Positions 44,265 to 53,718 of a DNA stretch of 64,000 nt are shown here, in pieces. A program made the position numbers and the translations under genes. Below the pieces are notes generated by a model. The model was not told the DNA's origin. It ran no database searches and was given only the letters and a program-made list of their open reading frames with translations. Source of the DNA: Kumtagia yinganensis (GTDB taxonomy: Bacteria; Pseudomonadota; Alphaproteobacteria; Rhizobiales; Rhizobiaceae); NCBI RefSeq assembly GCF_040081985.1, contig NZ_JBEBMH010000007.1, forward strand, positions 62,001 to 126,000. The letters are read 5' to 3'. Every line of letters begins with the position of its first letter. The stretch's first letter is position 1.

Positions 44265-45176
44265 TCAGCGCTTCGGCAGCCATTTCTTTTCGATGCGGCA
44301 GACCATGGTGAAGGCCGGATCGAAGACGTTGCCCACATCGTAGCGGACGACCTGGCCCATCAGATGGCTGGCGGCCGTGGGACTCAGTCCGTAGTCGCCG
44401 GTCAGCCAGTTGAACATATCGGTCGTTGCATGCTGCAATGCCTGGTCGAGCGGCCGGGCGTTGCCCACCGAAAAGATATCGGTGGCGCTCTCGCCGCGCG
44501 GCCAGACGAGGTTGCGGCTCTTTTCCACCGTCAGGCGAACCTCGACGTCGAAGCAGGTCTCGATGCCGGTGCCGACGATCTCCCCGTCGCCCTGCGTCGC
44601 GTGGCAATCGCCAAGGAAGAACAGCGCGCCGGGCACGGCGACAGGAAACCACACAGTCGCGCCAGGGCCGAAACCCCGGTAATCCATGTTGCCGCCGTTC
44701 TCGGCGCTGGTCGCGGTGGAAAACGCCTGCCCGCCGCCGGGTGCCACGCCGAAGCAGCCGATCATCGGCTCCAGCGGCAGCACGAGATGCTCGAGGCCCG
44801 GCACGGCGGGTTCCGGTGTGGCGGTCAGCGCCTGCCGGTCGATCCGCCAGTTCGTCTTGTCGCGGGGCGGCAGGTTTCGCACGAATTCCGGGTCGACGAC
44901 GTTGCCCGCCAGCGATGCCCGCGTCCATCCCGTGGCGCGGATCGGCGTCATGCGCAGGATTTCGACCTTCAGCGCATCGCCCGGCTCGGCGCCGGTCACG
45001 AAGATCGGGCCGTTCATCGGGTTCGGCTCCGGGGCGCGTTGCACACCGTCTTTGTCGATGCCGTGGGCGTCGATCGTTTCGGTGATTACCGTATCGCCCG
45101 ACGAGACGGTCAGGGCGGCAGGCAAGGTGCCCAGCACATTGTGCCAGCTTGTGGCGGTAAACCGGTGCGTTGTCAT
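44265..45176 (-). CDS. Acetamidase/formamidase family protein
   Basis: 303 residues of the FmdA/AmdA family (PF03069): PMNGPIFVTGAEPGDALKVE, MIGCFGVAPGGGQAFST, NGGNMDYRGFGPGATVWFPV, GDCHATQGDGEIVGTGIE. These motifs include the usual Cys, Asp and His of the active site. It hydrolyses short amides to ammonia. It has no close operon partner; purE lies divergently about 130 bases upstream. Confidence 0.92.
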   Translation of the reverse strand: MTTHRFTATSWHNVLGTLPAALTVSSGDTVITETIDAHGIDKDGVQRAPEPNPMNGPIFVTGAEPGDALKVEILRMTPIRATGWTRASLAGNVVDPEFVRNLPPRDKTNWRIDRQALTATPEPAVPGLEHLVLPLEPMIGCFGVAPGGGQAFSTATSAENGGNMDYRGFGPGATVWFPVAVPGALFFLGDCHATQGDGEIVGTGIETCFDVEVRLTVEKSRNLVWPRGESATDIFSVGNARPLDQALQHATTDMFNWLTGDYGLSPTAASHLMGQVVRYDVGNVFDPAFTMVCRIEKKWLPKR

Positions 45177-45306
45177 GGCCGAAGGCGTAGCCGAAGCTCG
45201 CGACAGCGGCAAGCCGGCCGGGAGGAAGTCGTTTGGCGTCGACCATCCTTGCGAGCTTCCCGGAATTCCGTTATGCGCCGCATTCCGTTCGACCGGGGAC
45301 GATCGC

Positions 45307-45801
45307 GTGGCCGACAGCACAGCCGACGTTGCAATCATCATGGGCAGCCAGTCCGACTGGGCGACCATGAAACATGCCGCCGAGACGCTGGATGCGCTCG
45401 GCGTGTCGCATGACGACCGCATCGTCTCGGCCCACCGCACCCCGAAGCGGCTTTATGATTTCGCGACGGGCGCCAAGGCCGCCGGCTACAAGGTGATCAT
45501 CGCCGGGGCGGGCGGCGCGGCGCACCTGCCCGGCATGGCGGCGGCCATGACCCCGTTGCCCGTGTTCGGCGTTCCGGTCGAATCCAAGGCGCTGTCCGGC
45601 GAGGATTCGCTGCTTTCGATCGTCCAGATGCCGGCGGGCATTCCCGTGGGTACGCTGGCAATCGGCCGGGCCGGCGCGGTGAACGCCGCTTTGCTCGCCG
45701 CCGCCGTGCTGGCTCTGGGTGACGAACGGTTGGCGGCGCGGCTGGACGACTGGCGCTCGCGGCAAACCGCCGCCGTCGCGGATAGGCCGTCAGACGCATG
45801 A
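45307..45801 (+). CDS. purE: N5-carboxyaminoimidazole ribonucleotide mutase PurE
   Basis: 164 residues. ADVAIIMGSQSDWATMKHAA, VSAHRTPKRLYDFA and GAGGAAHLPGMAAAMTPLPV are standard PurE. It moves the carboxyl group from N5 to C4 in purine synthesis. GTG start at 45307 (GGGGA upstream). It overlaps purK by 4 bases. Confidence 0.97.
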   Translation: MADSTADVAIIMGSQSDWATMKHAAETLDALGVSHDDRIVSAHRTPKRLYDFATGAKAAGYKVIIAGAGGAAHLPGMAAAMTPLPVFGVPVESKALSGEDSLLSIVQMPAGIPVGTLAIGRAGAVNAALLAAAVLALGDERLAARLDDWRSRQTAAVADRPSDA

Positions 45802-46874
45802 CAGCGCCGCTTCCGCAGAATTCGACGATCGGCATCATCGGCGGCGGCCAGCTGGGGCGCATGCTGGCGATGGCGGCGGCCCGGCTGGGCTATCGCACGG
45901 TCATTCTGGAGCCGCAGGCGGATTGTCCGGCCGCGCAGGTCGCCAACCGGCAGATCGTCGCGGCCTATGACAATCCGGCGGCGCTCGACGAACTGGCGAA
46001 GGTTTCGGCCGTCGTCACCTATGAGTTCGAGAACGTTCCCGTCCGCGCGGCCGAGCGGCTGGCGGTGTCCGTGCACGTCTATCCGCCGGCGCGGGCGCTA
46101 GAGGTGTCGCAGGACCGGCTGGTGGAAAAGACGTTCCTCAACGGCATCGGCGTCAAGACGGCCGACTTCCGGGCGGTCGACGGCGATGCCGATCTCGAAG
46201 CGGGCCTTGCGGCGTTCGGGCGCAGCGGCATCCTGAAGACCCGGCGGATGGGTTATGACGGCAAGGGACAGCGCGTCTTCCGGGATCATTCGGGCGGCGT
46301 GACCGGCAGCTTCGCGGCGATGGGCGGCGTGCCGCTGATCCTCGAAAGTTTCGTGCCGTTCGAGCGGGAAATCTCGGTGATCGCCGCACGCGGTCTTGAC
46401 GGCCAACTCTCTGCCTACGATCCGGCGGAAAACGTCCATCGGAACGGCATCCTGCATACGTCGACGCTGCCGGCATCGGTTGCGCGGACGACGGCGGATG
46501 CCGCGACGGATGCCGCCTTCTCCATCCTCGCCGCGCTGGACTATGTCGGCGTTATCGGCGTCGAGTTCTTCGTGCTGCCCGGCGGCGGCCTGCTCGCCAA
46601 CGAGATCGCGCCGCGCGTCCACAATTCCGGGCACTGGACCGAAGCCGCCTGCGCTGTGTCGCAGTTCGAGCAGCATATCCGCGCCGTTGCCGGCCTGCCG
46701 CTGGGCGACCTCAGCCGGCATTCCGGCTGCGTGATGGAAAATCTCATCGGCGACGACATTTTCCGCGCGCCGGCGCTTCTGTCCGAGCCCGATCTCGTGC
46801 TGCATCTCTACGGCAAGGCGGAAGCCCGGCCGGGCCGCAAGATGGGCCATTTCACGCGGCTGCTGAGCCGTTAA
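45798..46874 (+). CDS. purK: N5-carboxyaminoimidazole ribonucleotide synthase PurK
   Basis: 358 residues of ATP-grasp: TIGIIGGGQLGRMLAMAAAR, LKTRRMGYDGKGQRVFR, VPFEREISVIAARG, EIAPRVHNSGHWTEAA. Carboxylates AIR with ATP and bicarbonate. It overlaps the purE stop, so both are made together. Confidence 0.97.
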   Translation: MTAPLPQNSTIGIIGGGQLGRMLAMAAARLGYRTVILEPQADCPAAQVANRQIVAAYDNPAALDELAKVSAVVTYEFENVPVRAAERLAVSVHVYPPARALEVSQDRLVEKTFLNGIGVKTADFRAVDGDADLEAGLAAFGRSGILKTRRMGYDGKGQRVFRDHSGGVTGSFAAMGGVPLILESFVPFEREISVIAARGLDGQLSAYDPAENVHRNGILHTSTLPASVARTTADAATDAAFSILAALDYVGVIGVEFFVLPGGGLLANEIAPRVHNSGHWTEAACAVSQFEQHIRAVAGLPLGDLSRHSGCVMENLIGDDIFRAPALLSEPDLVLHLYGKAEARPGRKMGHFTRLLSR

Positions 46875-47044
46875 GAAGCCGGCTAATCATTTTCTCATAC
46901 TTGATGTGACGGACACGTGATCGTGACCGCTCGTCGGTTCGGCTGTGCCGAGGCCGCGCATTCCATCCGCGGAAAAGAGCGCGATACCCGCCGGCAAAGT
47001 GTCGCGGCCATGATGAATGGCCGGTTTACCCATTCGACACGAAA

Positions 47045-47062
47045 CTGTCATGCAACTGTTAC
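47045..47062 (+). promoter_or_regulatory. PHO box (PhoB operator) of the pst operon
   Basis: CTGTCAT, four bases, CTGTTAC: two 7-bp repeats at 11-base spacing, the PhoB-binding consensus. It lies 76 bases upstream of pstS, in the right place for activation of the operon when phosphate is scarce. Confidence 0.85.
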
Positions 47063-47138
47063 ATAGCCTCGTTAAGGCCTCTCCGCGTGACGCCGCAGAA
47101 GGTGTCCGAAGCCAAAATTCCCGACAGGAGCAGGCCCC

Positions 47139-48164
47139 ATGAAAAAAGCTATTCTCACAGCGTCGGCCGCGGTCCTGGCGCTTGCCGCCTCGGCCGGCTA
47201 TGCCGCCGCCCGCGACCAGGTCCAGATCGCTGGTTCGTCCACCGTTCTTCCCTATGCGAAGATCGTCGCTGAATCCTTCGGCGAGACCTTCACCAACTTC
47301 AAGACCCCCGTCGTCGAGTCCGGCGGTTCGGGCGCCGGCATCAAGGAATTCTGCAAGGGCGTCGGCGAGGCCACGATCGACATCGCCAATTCCTCGCGCA
47401 AGATGAAGGAAGACGAGTTCAAGTCCTGCGTCGCAGCCGGCGTCAAGGACGTGCAGGAAGTCAAGATCGGCTATGACGGCATCGTCTTCGCCACCGACAT
47501 CAAGGGTCCGGACTGGGCGCTGACCCCGGCCGACATCTACAAGGCGCTGGCCGCGCAGCTCGTCGTCGACGGCAAGCTCGTCGCCAACCCGAACACCAAG
47601 TGGAACCAGGTCAATCCGGCCCTGCCGGACTGGGATATCGTCGCCTACATCCCCGGCGAAAAGCACGGCACCCGCGAAGTGTTCGAAGAGAAGCTGATGG
47701 CTCATGGCTGCGACAAGGATGCCGTGAAGGCCGCCGGTGTTGCCGAGAAGGAAGTCACCAAGGCCTGCGTCGCGGTCCGCAAGGACGGCAAGGCCGTGGA
47801 CATCGACGGCGACTATTCCGAGACGCTGGCCCGCATCGACGCCAACAAGACCGGCGTCGGCGTGTTCGGCCTCGCCTTCTACGAGAACAACGCCGACAAG
47901 CTGAAGGTCGCGACCGTCGACGGTATCGTGCCGTCGACCGAGACCATCGCCAAGGGCGAGTATCCGGTGTCGCGTCCGCTCTTCTTCTACGTGAAGAAGG
48001 CGCATCTCGGCGTCGTTCCCGGCCTGAAGGAATATGTCGAGTTCTTCCTCGACGACCAGATGGTCGGCCCGGAGAGCCCGCTGGCCGAGTACGGCCTGGT
48101 TGCCGCGCCGGACGCCGAGCGTCAGCAGCAGCGCGACGACTTCGCCGCCGGCAAGACCATGTAA
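47139..48164 (+). CDS. pstS: Phosphate ABC transporter substrate-binding protein PstS
   Basis: 341 residues, periplasmic. Signal peptide AILTASAAVLALAASAGYAA, then QVQIAGSSTVLPYAKIVAES, VVESGGSGAGIKEFCKGVGE, IDIANSSRKMKEDE. The Ser and Gly clusters bind phosphate. First gene of the pst unit, under the PHO box. Confidence 0.97.
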   Translation: MKKAILTASAAVLALAASAGYAAARDQVQIAGSSTVLPYAKIVAESFGETFTNFKTPVVESGGSGAGIKEFCKGVGEATIDIANSSRKMKEDEFKSCVAAGVKDVQEVKIGYDGIVFATDIKGPDWALTPADIYKALAAQLVVDGKLVANPNTKWNQVNPALPDWDIVAYIPGEKHGTREVFEEKLMAHGCDKDAVKAAGVAEKEVTKACVAVRKDGKAVDIDGDYSETLARIDANKTGVGVFGLAFYENNADKLKVATVDGIVPSTETIAKGEYPVSRPLFFYVKKAHLGVVPGLKEYVEFFLDDQMVGPESPLAEYGLVAAPDAERQQQRDDFAAGKTM

Positions 48165-48175
48165 TTTAAAGTATC

Positions 48176-48203
48176 CGCCGCGCGGCCATCCGGCCGCGCG
48201 GCG
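48176..48203 (+). terminator. Intra-operon hairpin between pstS and pstC
   Basis: A perfect 12-bp stem (CGCCGCGCGGCC with GGCCGCGCGGCG) and a 4-base loop, then ATTTTCTGTT. It would attenuate transcription or protect the pstS message, so that more PstS than channel is made. Confidence 0.7.
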
Positions 48204-48261
48204 ATTTTCTGTTGTTGAATTTGTTCTCCCTTTCAGGCCACAGGCGCCGGGAGTCTCGCGC

Positions 48262-49728
48262 ATGCCGATGACCTATTTTATCGCCATCATCCTTGTGATC
48301 GGTGTGGTCGCCTACTTCATCGGCCGCCAGCGTGCCGCAATGCATACCGGCGGTGCCGTCAAGCAGCATTCTCGTCCGCACTATCATGCCTGGTGGGCAT
48401 TTCTGCTGGCAACGATGCCGGCGCTGCTCCTGCTCATCGTCTGGAGCGTCGGCTCCTCCGTCTATCTCGAACGCCATGTCGAAGCACAGCTTCCGCCACA
48501 CACGGCCGAAAGCGCGGTGCCCAACCGCAGCCTCGAACTCGGCCTGGTCAGGAGCCTCGCAAACGGCCTGCGCCGGCTCGACGCGGCCACCCTCGACAAG
48601 CTTCCCGCGACATTCGCCGAATTGCAGCCGCTTCTGGTCGCCAAGGGTGTGGCGCTGGCGCCCGACACCCAGGATTACATGATCCCCATCGCGGTGGAGA
48701 CCAACCGCGCCAGCGACAGCCTGAGGCTGACGGGCGGCATCCTTGGCCTGATCCTGTCGCTCGCCGGCGCGGCCCTCGCCATCCGTGGCATTCAGCCGAG
48801 GACGCGGGCCCGCAACAATGTCGAGCGCATCGTGCTGTGGGCCTTGCTGGGGTCGTCGACCATCGCGATCCTGACAACCGTCGGTATCGTGCTGTCGATG
48901 CTGTTCGAGACCTTCCACTTCTTCGCCGCGGTGCCGCTCACCAATTTCTTCTTCGGCATCGTCTGGGATCCGCGCTTCGCAGCGGCCGGAGCGGGCGCCT
49001 CCGCCGGTCAGTTCGGCCTGATCCCGCTGCTCGCCGGCACGCTCTACATCGCCTTGGTGGCTCTGCTGGTCGCGGTTCCGATCGGCTTGCTGTCGGCGGT
49101 CTATATGGCCGAATACGCTTCCCGCCGGGTGCGCTCGATCGTCAAGCCGACGCTGGAGCTGCTGGCCGGCATCCCGACCATCGTCTACGGCATCTTCGCG
49201 CTGGTGACGCTCGGGCCGTTCCTGCGCGACCTCAGCGCCGCGCTCACGGGCGGCACGCCTTTCATCCAGGCGCAGTCGATCTTCACCGCAGGCCTGGTCA
49301 TGGGCATCATGCTGATCCCGGTGGTCTCGTCGCTTTCGGATGACATCATCACGGCGGTGCCGCGCGCCATGCGCGACGGTTCGCTCGGCCTCGGCGCCAC
49401 GCGCTCCGAGACGATCAAGCGGGTGATCCTGCCGGCCGCGCTTCCGGGTATCGTCGGCGCCATCCTGCTGACTGCCTCGCGCGCCATCGGCGAAACGATG
49501 ATCGTCGTGCTGGCGGCGGGCGTCGCCGCGAACCTGACGCTCAACCCGTTCGAGGCGATGACCACCATCACCGTCAAGATCGTCAACCAGCTCACCGGCG
49601 ACCTCGAGTTCAACTCGCCGCAGACGCTCGTGGCCTTCGCGCTCGGCATCACGCTCTTCGTGGTGACGCTGATCATGAACATCGTCGCGCTCTACATCGT
49701 GCGCAAATATCGGGAGCAGTACGAATGA
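48262..49728 (+). CDS. pstC: Phosphate ABC transporter permease PstC
   Basis: 488 residues, about 190 more than E. coli PstC, because of an N-terminal extension with two helices and a periplasmic loop. The permease core has VERIVLWALLGSSTIAILTT, LLAVPIGLLSAVYMAEYA-like signature, GIPTIVYGIFALVTL and DGSLGLGATRSETIKRV (EAA loop). ATG 48262 follows GGGAG by 8 bases. Overlaps pstA by 4 bases. Confidence 0.95.
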   Translation: MPMTYFIAIILVIGVVAYFIGRQRAAMHTGGAVKQHSRPHYHAWWAFLLATMPALLLLIVWSVGSSVYLERHVEAQLPPHTAESAVPNRSLELGLVRSLANGLRRLDAATLDKLPATFAELQPLLVAKGVALAPDTQDYMIPIAVETNRASDSLRLTGGILGLILSLAGAALAIRGIQPRTRARNNVERIVLWALLGSSTIAILTTVGIVLSMLFETFHFFAAVPLTNFFFGIVWDPRFAAAGAGASAGQFGLIPLLAGTLYIALVALLVAVPIGLLSAVYMAEYASRRVRSIVKPTLELLAGIPTIVYGIFALVTLGPFLRDLSAALTGGTPFIQAQSIFTAGLVMGIMLIPVVSSLSDDIITAVPRAMRDGSLGLGATRSETIKRVILPAALPGIVGAILLTASRAIGETMIVVLAAGVAANLTLNPFEAMTTITVKIVNQLTGDLEFNSPQTLVAFALGITLFVVTLIMNIVALYIVRKYREQYE

Positions 49729-51041
49729 CCGCCGCCACGCTCGGCACTCTTCCGGTTGCCAAGGCCCCGCCACGCCGCGACATCGGCCTGAAGCGGCGCT
49801 ATGCCGCCGAGACCCGCTTCCGCTGGTACGGCCGCGTCGCCATCTCCGTCGGCATCATCTTCCTGGCGGTGATGCTGGTCTCGATCGTCTCCAAGGGCTA
49901 CACCTCGTTCTTCCAGACCTCGGTGCTGCTGCCGATCACCTTCGACGCGAAGGTGATCGATCCGCAGGACAAGCGGGCGACGGACCCGAACGTGCTGATC
50001 ACCGCCAATTATCCGAACCTGGCGCGCGACGCGCTGGCCGCCAAGCTCGGCATCTCGCCCGACGACAAGCCGCAGATGGCGGCGCTGAAGGGCTTCCTCT
50101 CCGAGGGCGTGCGCACGCAGCTTCGCGACATGGTGGTCGCCGATCCCTCGATCATCGGCACGACCCGCGACGTCTGGGTGCTGACCAGCGCCAACGTCGA
50201 TTCCGCCTACAAGGGCCAGATCGACCTCACAGTCGCCGAGACCAACCGCAAGGTTTCCGACCGGCAGGTCGCCTTCATCACCAAGCTGCGCGACGAGGGC
50301 GCCTTGACCGGCAAGTTCAACACCGGTCTGTTCGTCAACGGCGCCTCGAGCCGCCCGGAAATGGCCGGCATGGGCGTCGCCATCATCGGTTCGTTCTACA
50401 TGATGCTGATCGTGCTGCTCTTGGCGCTGCCGATCGGCGTCGCCGCCTCCATCTACCTGGAGGAGTTCGCCAAGAAGACGCGGCTCACCGACATCATCGA
50501 GGTCAACATCAACAACCTCGCCGCCGTGCCGTCGATCGTCTTCGGCCTGCTCGGCCTGGCCGTCTTTATCAACTTCCTCGGCATGCCGCGCTCGGCCGCG
50601 CTGGTTGGCGGCCTGGTGCTGACGCTGATGACGCTGCCGACCATCATCATCGCCACCCGCGCCGCGCTCGCCGCCGTGCCGCCGTCGATCCGCTCGGCAG
50701 CGCTCGGGCTCGGCGCATCCAAGACGCAGGCGGTGTTCCAGCATGTGCTGCCGCTCGCCACCCCCGGCATCCTCACCGGCACCATCATCGGCCTGGCCCG
50801 CGCGCTCGGTGAAACCGCGCCGCTGCTGCTGATCGGCATGGTGGCCTTCGTCGCCGACTATCCGGCGACGCCGCTCGACCCGGCCACGGCATTGCCCGTG
50901 CAGATCTACATGTGGGCGAACGAGGCCGAGCGCGCCTTCGTCGAGCGCATGTCCGGCGCCATCATCATTCTTCTGGTATTCCTCATGGTGATGAACATCA
51001 CCGCAATCGTGCTCAGGCGCCGCTTCGAACGGCGCTGGTAG
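49725..51041 (+). CDS. pstA: Phosphate ABC transporter permease PstA
   Basis: 438 residues with a large N-terminal periplasmic domain (DUF3333, about residues 20-215), then the permease core: GSFYMMLIVLLLALPIGVAA, IYLEEFAKKTRLTDIIEVNI, AVPSIVFGLLGLAVFI, LGLGASKTQAVFQHVLPLAT (EAA). The ATG overlaps the pstC stop (ATGA). Confidence 0.95.
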   Translation: MTAATLGTLPVAKAPPRRDIGLKRRYAAETRFRWYGRVAISVGIIFLAVMLVSIVSKGYTSFFQTSVLLPITFDAKVIDPQDKRATDPNVLITANYPNLARDALAAKLGISPDDKPQMAALKGFLSEGVRTQLRDMVVADPSIIGTTRDVWVLTSANVDSAYKGQIDLTVAETNRKVSDRQVAFITKLRDEGALTGKFNTGLFVNGASSRPEMAGMGVAIIGSFYMMLIVLLLALPIGVAASIYLEEFAKKTRLTDIIEVNINNLAAVPSIVFGLLGLAVFINFLGMPRSAALVGGLVLTLMTLPTIIIATRAALAAVPPSIRSAALGLGASKTQAVFQHVLPLATPGILTGTIIGLARALGETAPLLLIGMVAFVADYPATPLDPATALPVQIYMWANEAERAFVERMSGAIIILLVFLMVMNITAIVLRRRFERRW

Positions 51042-51056
51042 ACGGGAGCAAGCATC

Positions 51057-51881
51057 ATGAACATCATGACCGAACAGAAACTCGAGCAGGCAGTGAGCGG
51101 CAGCATGACTGCGAAAACCAACGAAGTGATCAAGATGCAAGGCCGCAAGGTCGGCGTCTTCTACGGCCCGAAGCAGGCGCTGTTCGATGTGGAACTCGAC
51201 GTGCGGCAAAACCAGGTGACGGCGCTGATCGGCCCGTCGGGCTGCGGAAAGTCGACTTTTCTGCGGTGCCTGAACCGCATGAACGACACGATCGACTCGG
51301 CCCGCGTCACCGGCAAGATCACGCTGGACAACGAGGATATCTACGATCCGAAGATCGACGTGGTCGAACTGCGCGCCCGTGTCGGCATGGTGTTCCAGAA
51401 ACCCAATCCGTTCCCGAAGTCGATCTACGAAAACGTCGCCTACGGCCCGAAGATCCACGGGCTCGCGAAGAGCAAGGCCGACCTGGACCAGATCGTCGAG
51501 TCGAGCCTGAAGAAAGCCGCGCTCTGGAACGAGGTCAAGGACCGCGTCAACGAGCCGGGAACCGGGCTTTCCGGCGGCCAGCAGCAGCGTCTCTGCATCG
51601 CCCGCGCCATCGCGGTGTCGCCCGAGGTCATCCTGATGGACGAGCCGTGCTCGGCGCTCGACCCGATCGCCACCGCCAAGGTGGAAGAGCTGATCGACGA
51701 GTTGCGGGCCAACTACACCATCGTCATCGTCACCCATTCGATGCAGCAGGCCGCCCGCGTGTCGCAGCGCACGGCGATGTTCCATCTGGGCTACCTGGTC
51801 GAGGAAGGGGCGACGGACAAGATGTTCACCAACCCCGATGACAAGCGCACCCAGGACTACATTACCGGCCGCTTCGGCTGA
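51057..51881 (+). CDS. pstB: Phosphate ABC transporter ATPase PstB
   Basis: 274 residues: GPSGCGKSTFLRCLNRMND (Walker A), MVFQKPNPFPKSIYENVAYG (Q loop), GTGLSGGQQQRLCIARAIA (signature), VILMDEPCSALDPIATAKVE (Walker B). Supplies ATP energy to PstCA and, with PhoU, inhibits PhoR signalling. Confidence 0.98.
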   Translation: MNIMTEQKLEQAVSGSMTAKTNEVIKMQGRKVGVFYGPKQALFDVELDVRQNQVTALIGPSGCGKSTFLRCLNRMNDTIDSARVTGKITLDNEDIYDPKIDVVELRARVGMVFQKPNPFPKSIYENVAYGPKIHGLAKSKADLDQIVESSLKKAALWNEVKDRVNEPGTGLSGGQQQRLCIARAIAVSPEVILMDEPCSALDPIATAKVEELIDELRANYTIVIVTHSMQQAARVSQRTAMFHLGYLVEEGATDKMFTNPDDKRTQDYITGRFG

Positions 51882-51903
51882 TCCCGGCCCGAGGAACACC
51901 AGA

Positions 51904-52611
51904 ATGCGCGAACACACCGTTGCGTCCTTCGATCAGGACCTGAAACAGATCGACCAACTGATCCGCGACATGGCGGACCTGTCGACGTCGATGGTCGGCG
52001 CCTCCATCCGGGCGCTTCTACACACCGACGCCGCGGCGGCGCAGCGGATCATCTCCGATGACGCCATCATGGACGCCAAGCAGCGTGAGCTGGACGACCG
52101 CGCCATCACGCTGATCGCCAAGCGGCAGCCGATGGCCCAGGACCTGCGCGCCGTGCTCGGCGCCATCCGCATGGCGGGCGATTTGGAGCGGATCGGCGAT
52201 CTTGCCAAGAACGTCGCCAAGCGCGTCGGCGCGATCGGTGAGGGGACGACGCCGCGTGGCTTGTCCCACGGCATCGACGACATGGCGACGATGGTCCTTG
52301 CCCAGATCAGCGGCGTCGTCGACGCCTATACCGGGCGCGAGCCCGCCGAACTCGACCGGCTGCGCGCCGAGGACGAGAAGATCGACCTCAAATACACCTC
52401 GGTGTTTCGCGAACTCCTGACCTACATGATGGAGGATCCGCGCAACATCACCACCTGCACGCATCTGCTGTTCTGTGCCAAGAACCTGGAGCGTATCGGC
52501 GACCACGTGACCAACATCGCGGAAAACGCCTATTATGTGCTGACCGGTTCGCAGCTTCCGGCGAACCGTCCGAAACTCGACGAGACGGCGACGACCGTCC
52601 TCGCCGAATAA
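51904..52611 (+). CDS. phoU: Phosphate-signalling protein PhoU
   Basis: 235 residues, two three-helix bundles with LIRDMADLSTSMVGASIRAL, MAGDLERIGDLAKNVAKR and CAKNLERIGDHVTNIAENAY, which carry the metal-binding E/DxxxD motifs. Negative regulator linking Pst to PhoR/PhoB. ATG 51904 follows GAGGA; an in-frame ATG 22 codons upstream is inside the pstB 3' end and unlikely. Confidence 0.97.
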   Translation: MREHTVASFDQDLKQIDQLIRDMADLSTSMVGASIRALLHTDAAAAQRIISDDAIMDAKQRELDDRAITLIAKRQPMAQDLRAVLGAIRMAGDLERIGDLAKNVAKRVGAIGEGTTPRGLSHGIDDMATMVLAQISGVVDAYTGREPAELDRLRAEDEKIDLKYTSVFRELLTYMMEDPRNITTCTHLLFCAKNLERIGDHVTNIAENAYYVLTGSQLPANRPKLDETATTVLAE

Positions 52612-52622
52612 AGGCAGGCGCG

Positions 52623-53312
52623 ATGATCGCACCGAAGGTCATGGTGGTCGAGGACGAGGAGCCGTTGGGCGTCCTCCTCCGCTACAATCTTGAGTCCGAG
52701 GGCTATCAGGTCGAGGTCGTCATGCGCGGCGACGAGGCCGAGATCCGGCTGCAGGAGAATGTGCCGGACCTTCTGGTGCTGGACTGGATGCTGCCGGCGG
52801 TTTCCGGCATCGAACTGTGCCGGCGGCTGAGGATGCGCCCGGAAACCGAGCGCCTGCCGATCATCATGCTGACGGCGCGCGGCGAGGAAAGCGATCGGGT
52901 GCGCGGGCTGGCCACCGGCGCCGACGACTATCTGGTCAAACCGTTTTCGACCCCCGAATTCGTGGCGCGTGTAAAAGCGCTGCTGCGCCGCGCCAAGCCG
53001 GAAGTGCTTTCGTCGGTGCTCAAGGTCGGCGATATCGTGCTCGACCGCGAGTCGCACCGCGTCTACCGCAAGAAGAGCGAGATCAAGCTCGGCCCGACCG
53101 AGTTCCGGCTGCTGGAATTCATGATGCGCCATCCCGGCCGCGTGTTCTCGCGCGGGCAACTGCTCGACAATGTCTGGGGCGAGACGATCTATATCGACGA
53201 GCGTACCGTCGACGTGCATGTCGGCCGGCTGCGCAAGGCGGTCAACACCAACCGCCTGCCCGACGTCATCCGCACCGTGCGCGGCGCGGGCTACGCCATC
53301 AGCGATGAATGA
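52623..53312 (+). CDS. phoB: Phosphate regulon response regulator PhoB
   Basis: 229 residues. Receiver domain with acidic pair VVEDEEPL, phosphorylated Asp54 (LLVLDWMLPA) and Lys in DDYLVKPFSTPEFVAR; C-terminal OmpR-type winged helix (IKLGPTEFRLLEFMMRHPGR, TIYIDERTVDVHVGRLRKAV). Activates PHO box promoters, including this operon. No phoR is in the window. Confidence 0.97.
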   Translation: MIAPKVMVVEDEEPLGVLLRYNLESEGYQVEVVMRGDEAEIRLQENVPDLLVLDWMLPAVSGIELCRRLRMRPETERLPIIMLTARGEESDRVRGLATGADDYLVKPFSTPEFVARVKALLRRAKPEVLSSVLKVGDIVLDRESHRVYRKKSEIKLGPTEFRLLEFMMRHPGRVFSRGQLLDNVWGETIYIDERTVDVHVGRLRKAVNTNRLPDVIRTVRGAGYAISDE

Positions 53313-53321
53313 TCGTCGTCC

Positions 53322-53339
53322 CGCCGCGTCGTCGCGGCG
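53322..53339 (+). terminator. Possible hairpin after phoB
   Basis: CGCCGCG, TCGT, CGCGGCG: a 7-bp stem 9 bases after the phoB stop. No U tract follows directly, so it is a weak candidate. Confidence 0.35.
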
Positions 53340-53468
53340 AGCGCCGTCTTTGGGCAATACCCTCCGTTTCCCACCATTGAAATGCCCGAGCCTGCTGTCC
53401 CGCGGGCGTTAGCTTTTTGTTATCCTTAATGCGCCACTCTGGCAGGCATGAAGCCTGCGGGAAACCAT

Positions 53469-53687
53469 ATGGAAATCCTGTCCAAGGATCGGAACATCGC
53501 CGAGATGGACGCCCTCATGGACGCCCAGGACGACCGCAAGACCAAGCTGGTCGACCGTCGCGCCATCCATGAATCGGTTTCTTATCTCAGGAGCCACGGC
53601 TTCGATACCGAAGAGGTCCAGCGCTGCCTGGTGCGCTATTTCTATGTCGACCTCGACCTGCTCAACGAAGCGCTGACGGAACACTGA
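53469..53687 (+). CDS. Small acidic protein of unknown function
   Basis: 72 residues: MEILSKDRNIAEMDALMDAQ, RRAIHESVSYLRSHGFDTEE, VQRCLVRYFYVDLDLLNEAL. Helical, no signal peptide. The ATG at 53469 (GGGA upstream) or one seven codons earlier could start it. Not recognised. Confidence 0.65.
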   Translation: MEILSKDRNIAEMDALMDAQDDRKTKLVDRRAIHESVSYLRSHGFDTEEVQRCLVRYFYVDLDLLNEALTEH

Positions 53688-53718
53688 ACGCCCGGCTTTT
53701 CAGGCGAAATATGGACTG

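Noticed and set aside
48166..51917. Two long minus-strand frames over pstC, pstA and pstB
   Set aside because: They are His/Arg/Asp-rich antisense frames with no domain, while the plus-strand pst genes are unambiguous.
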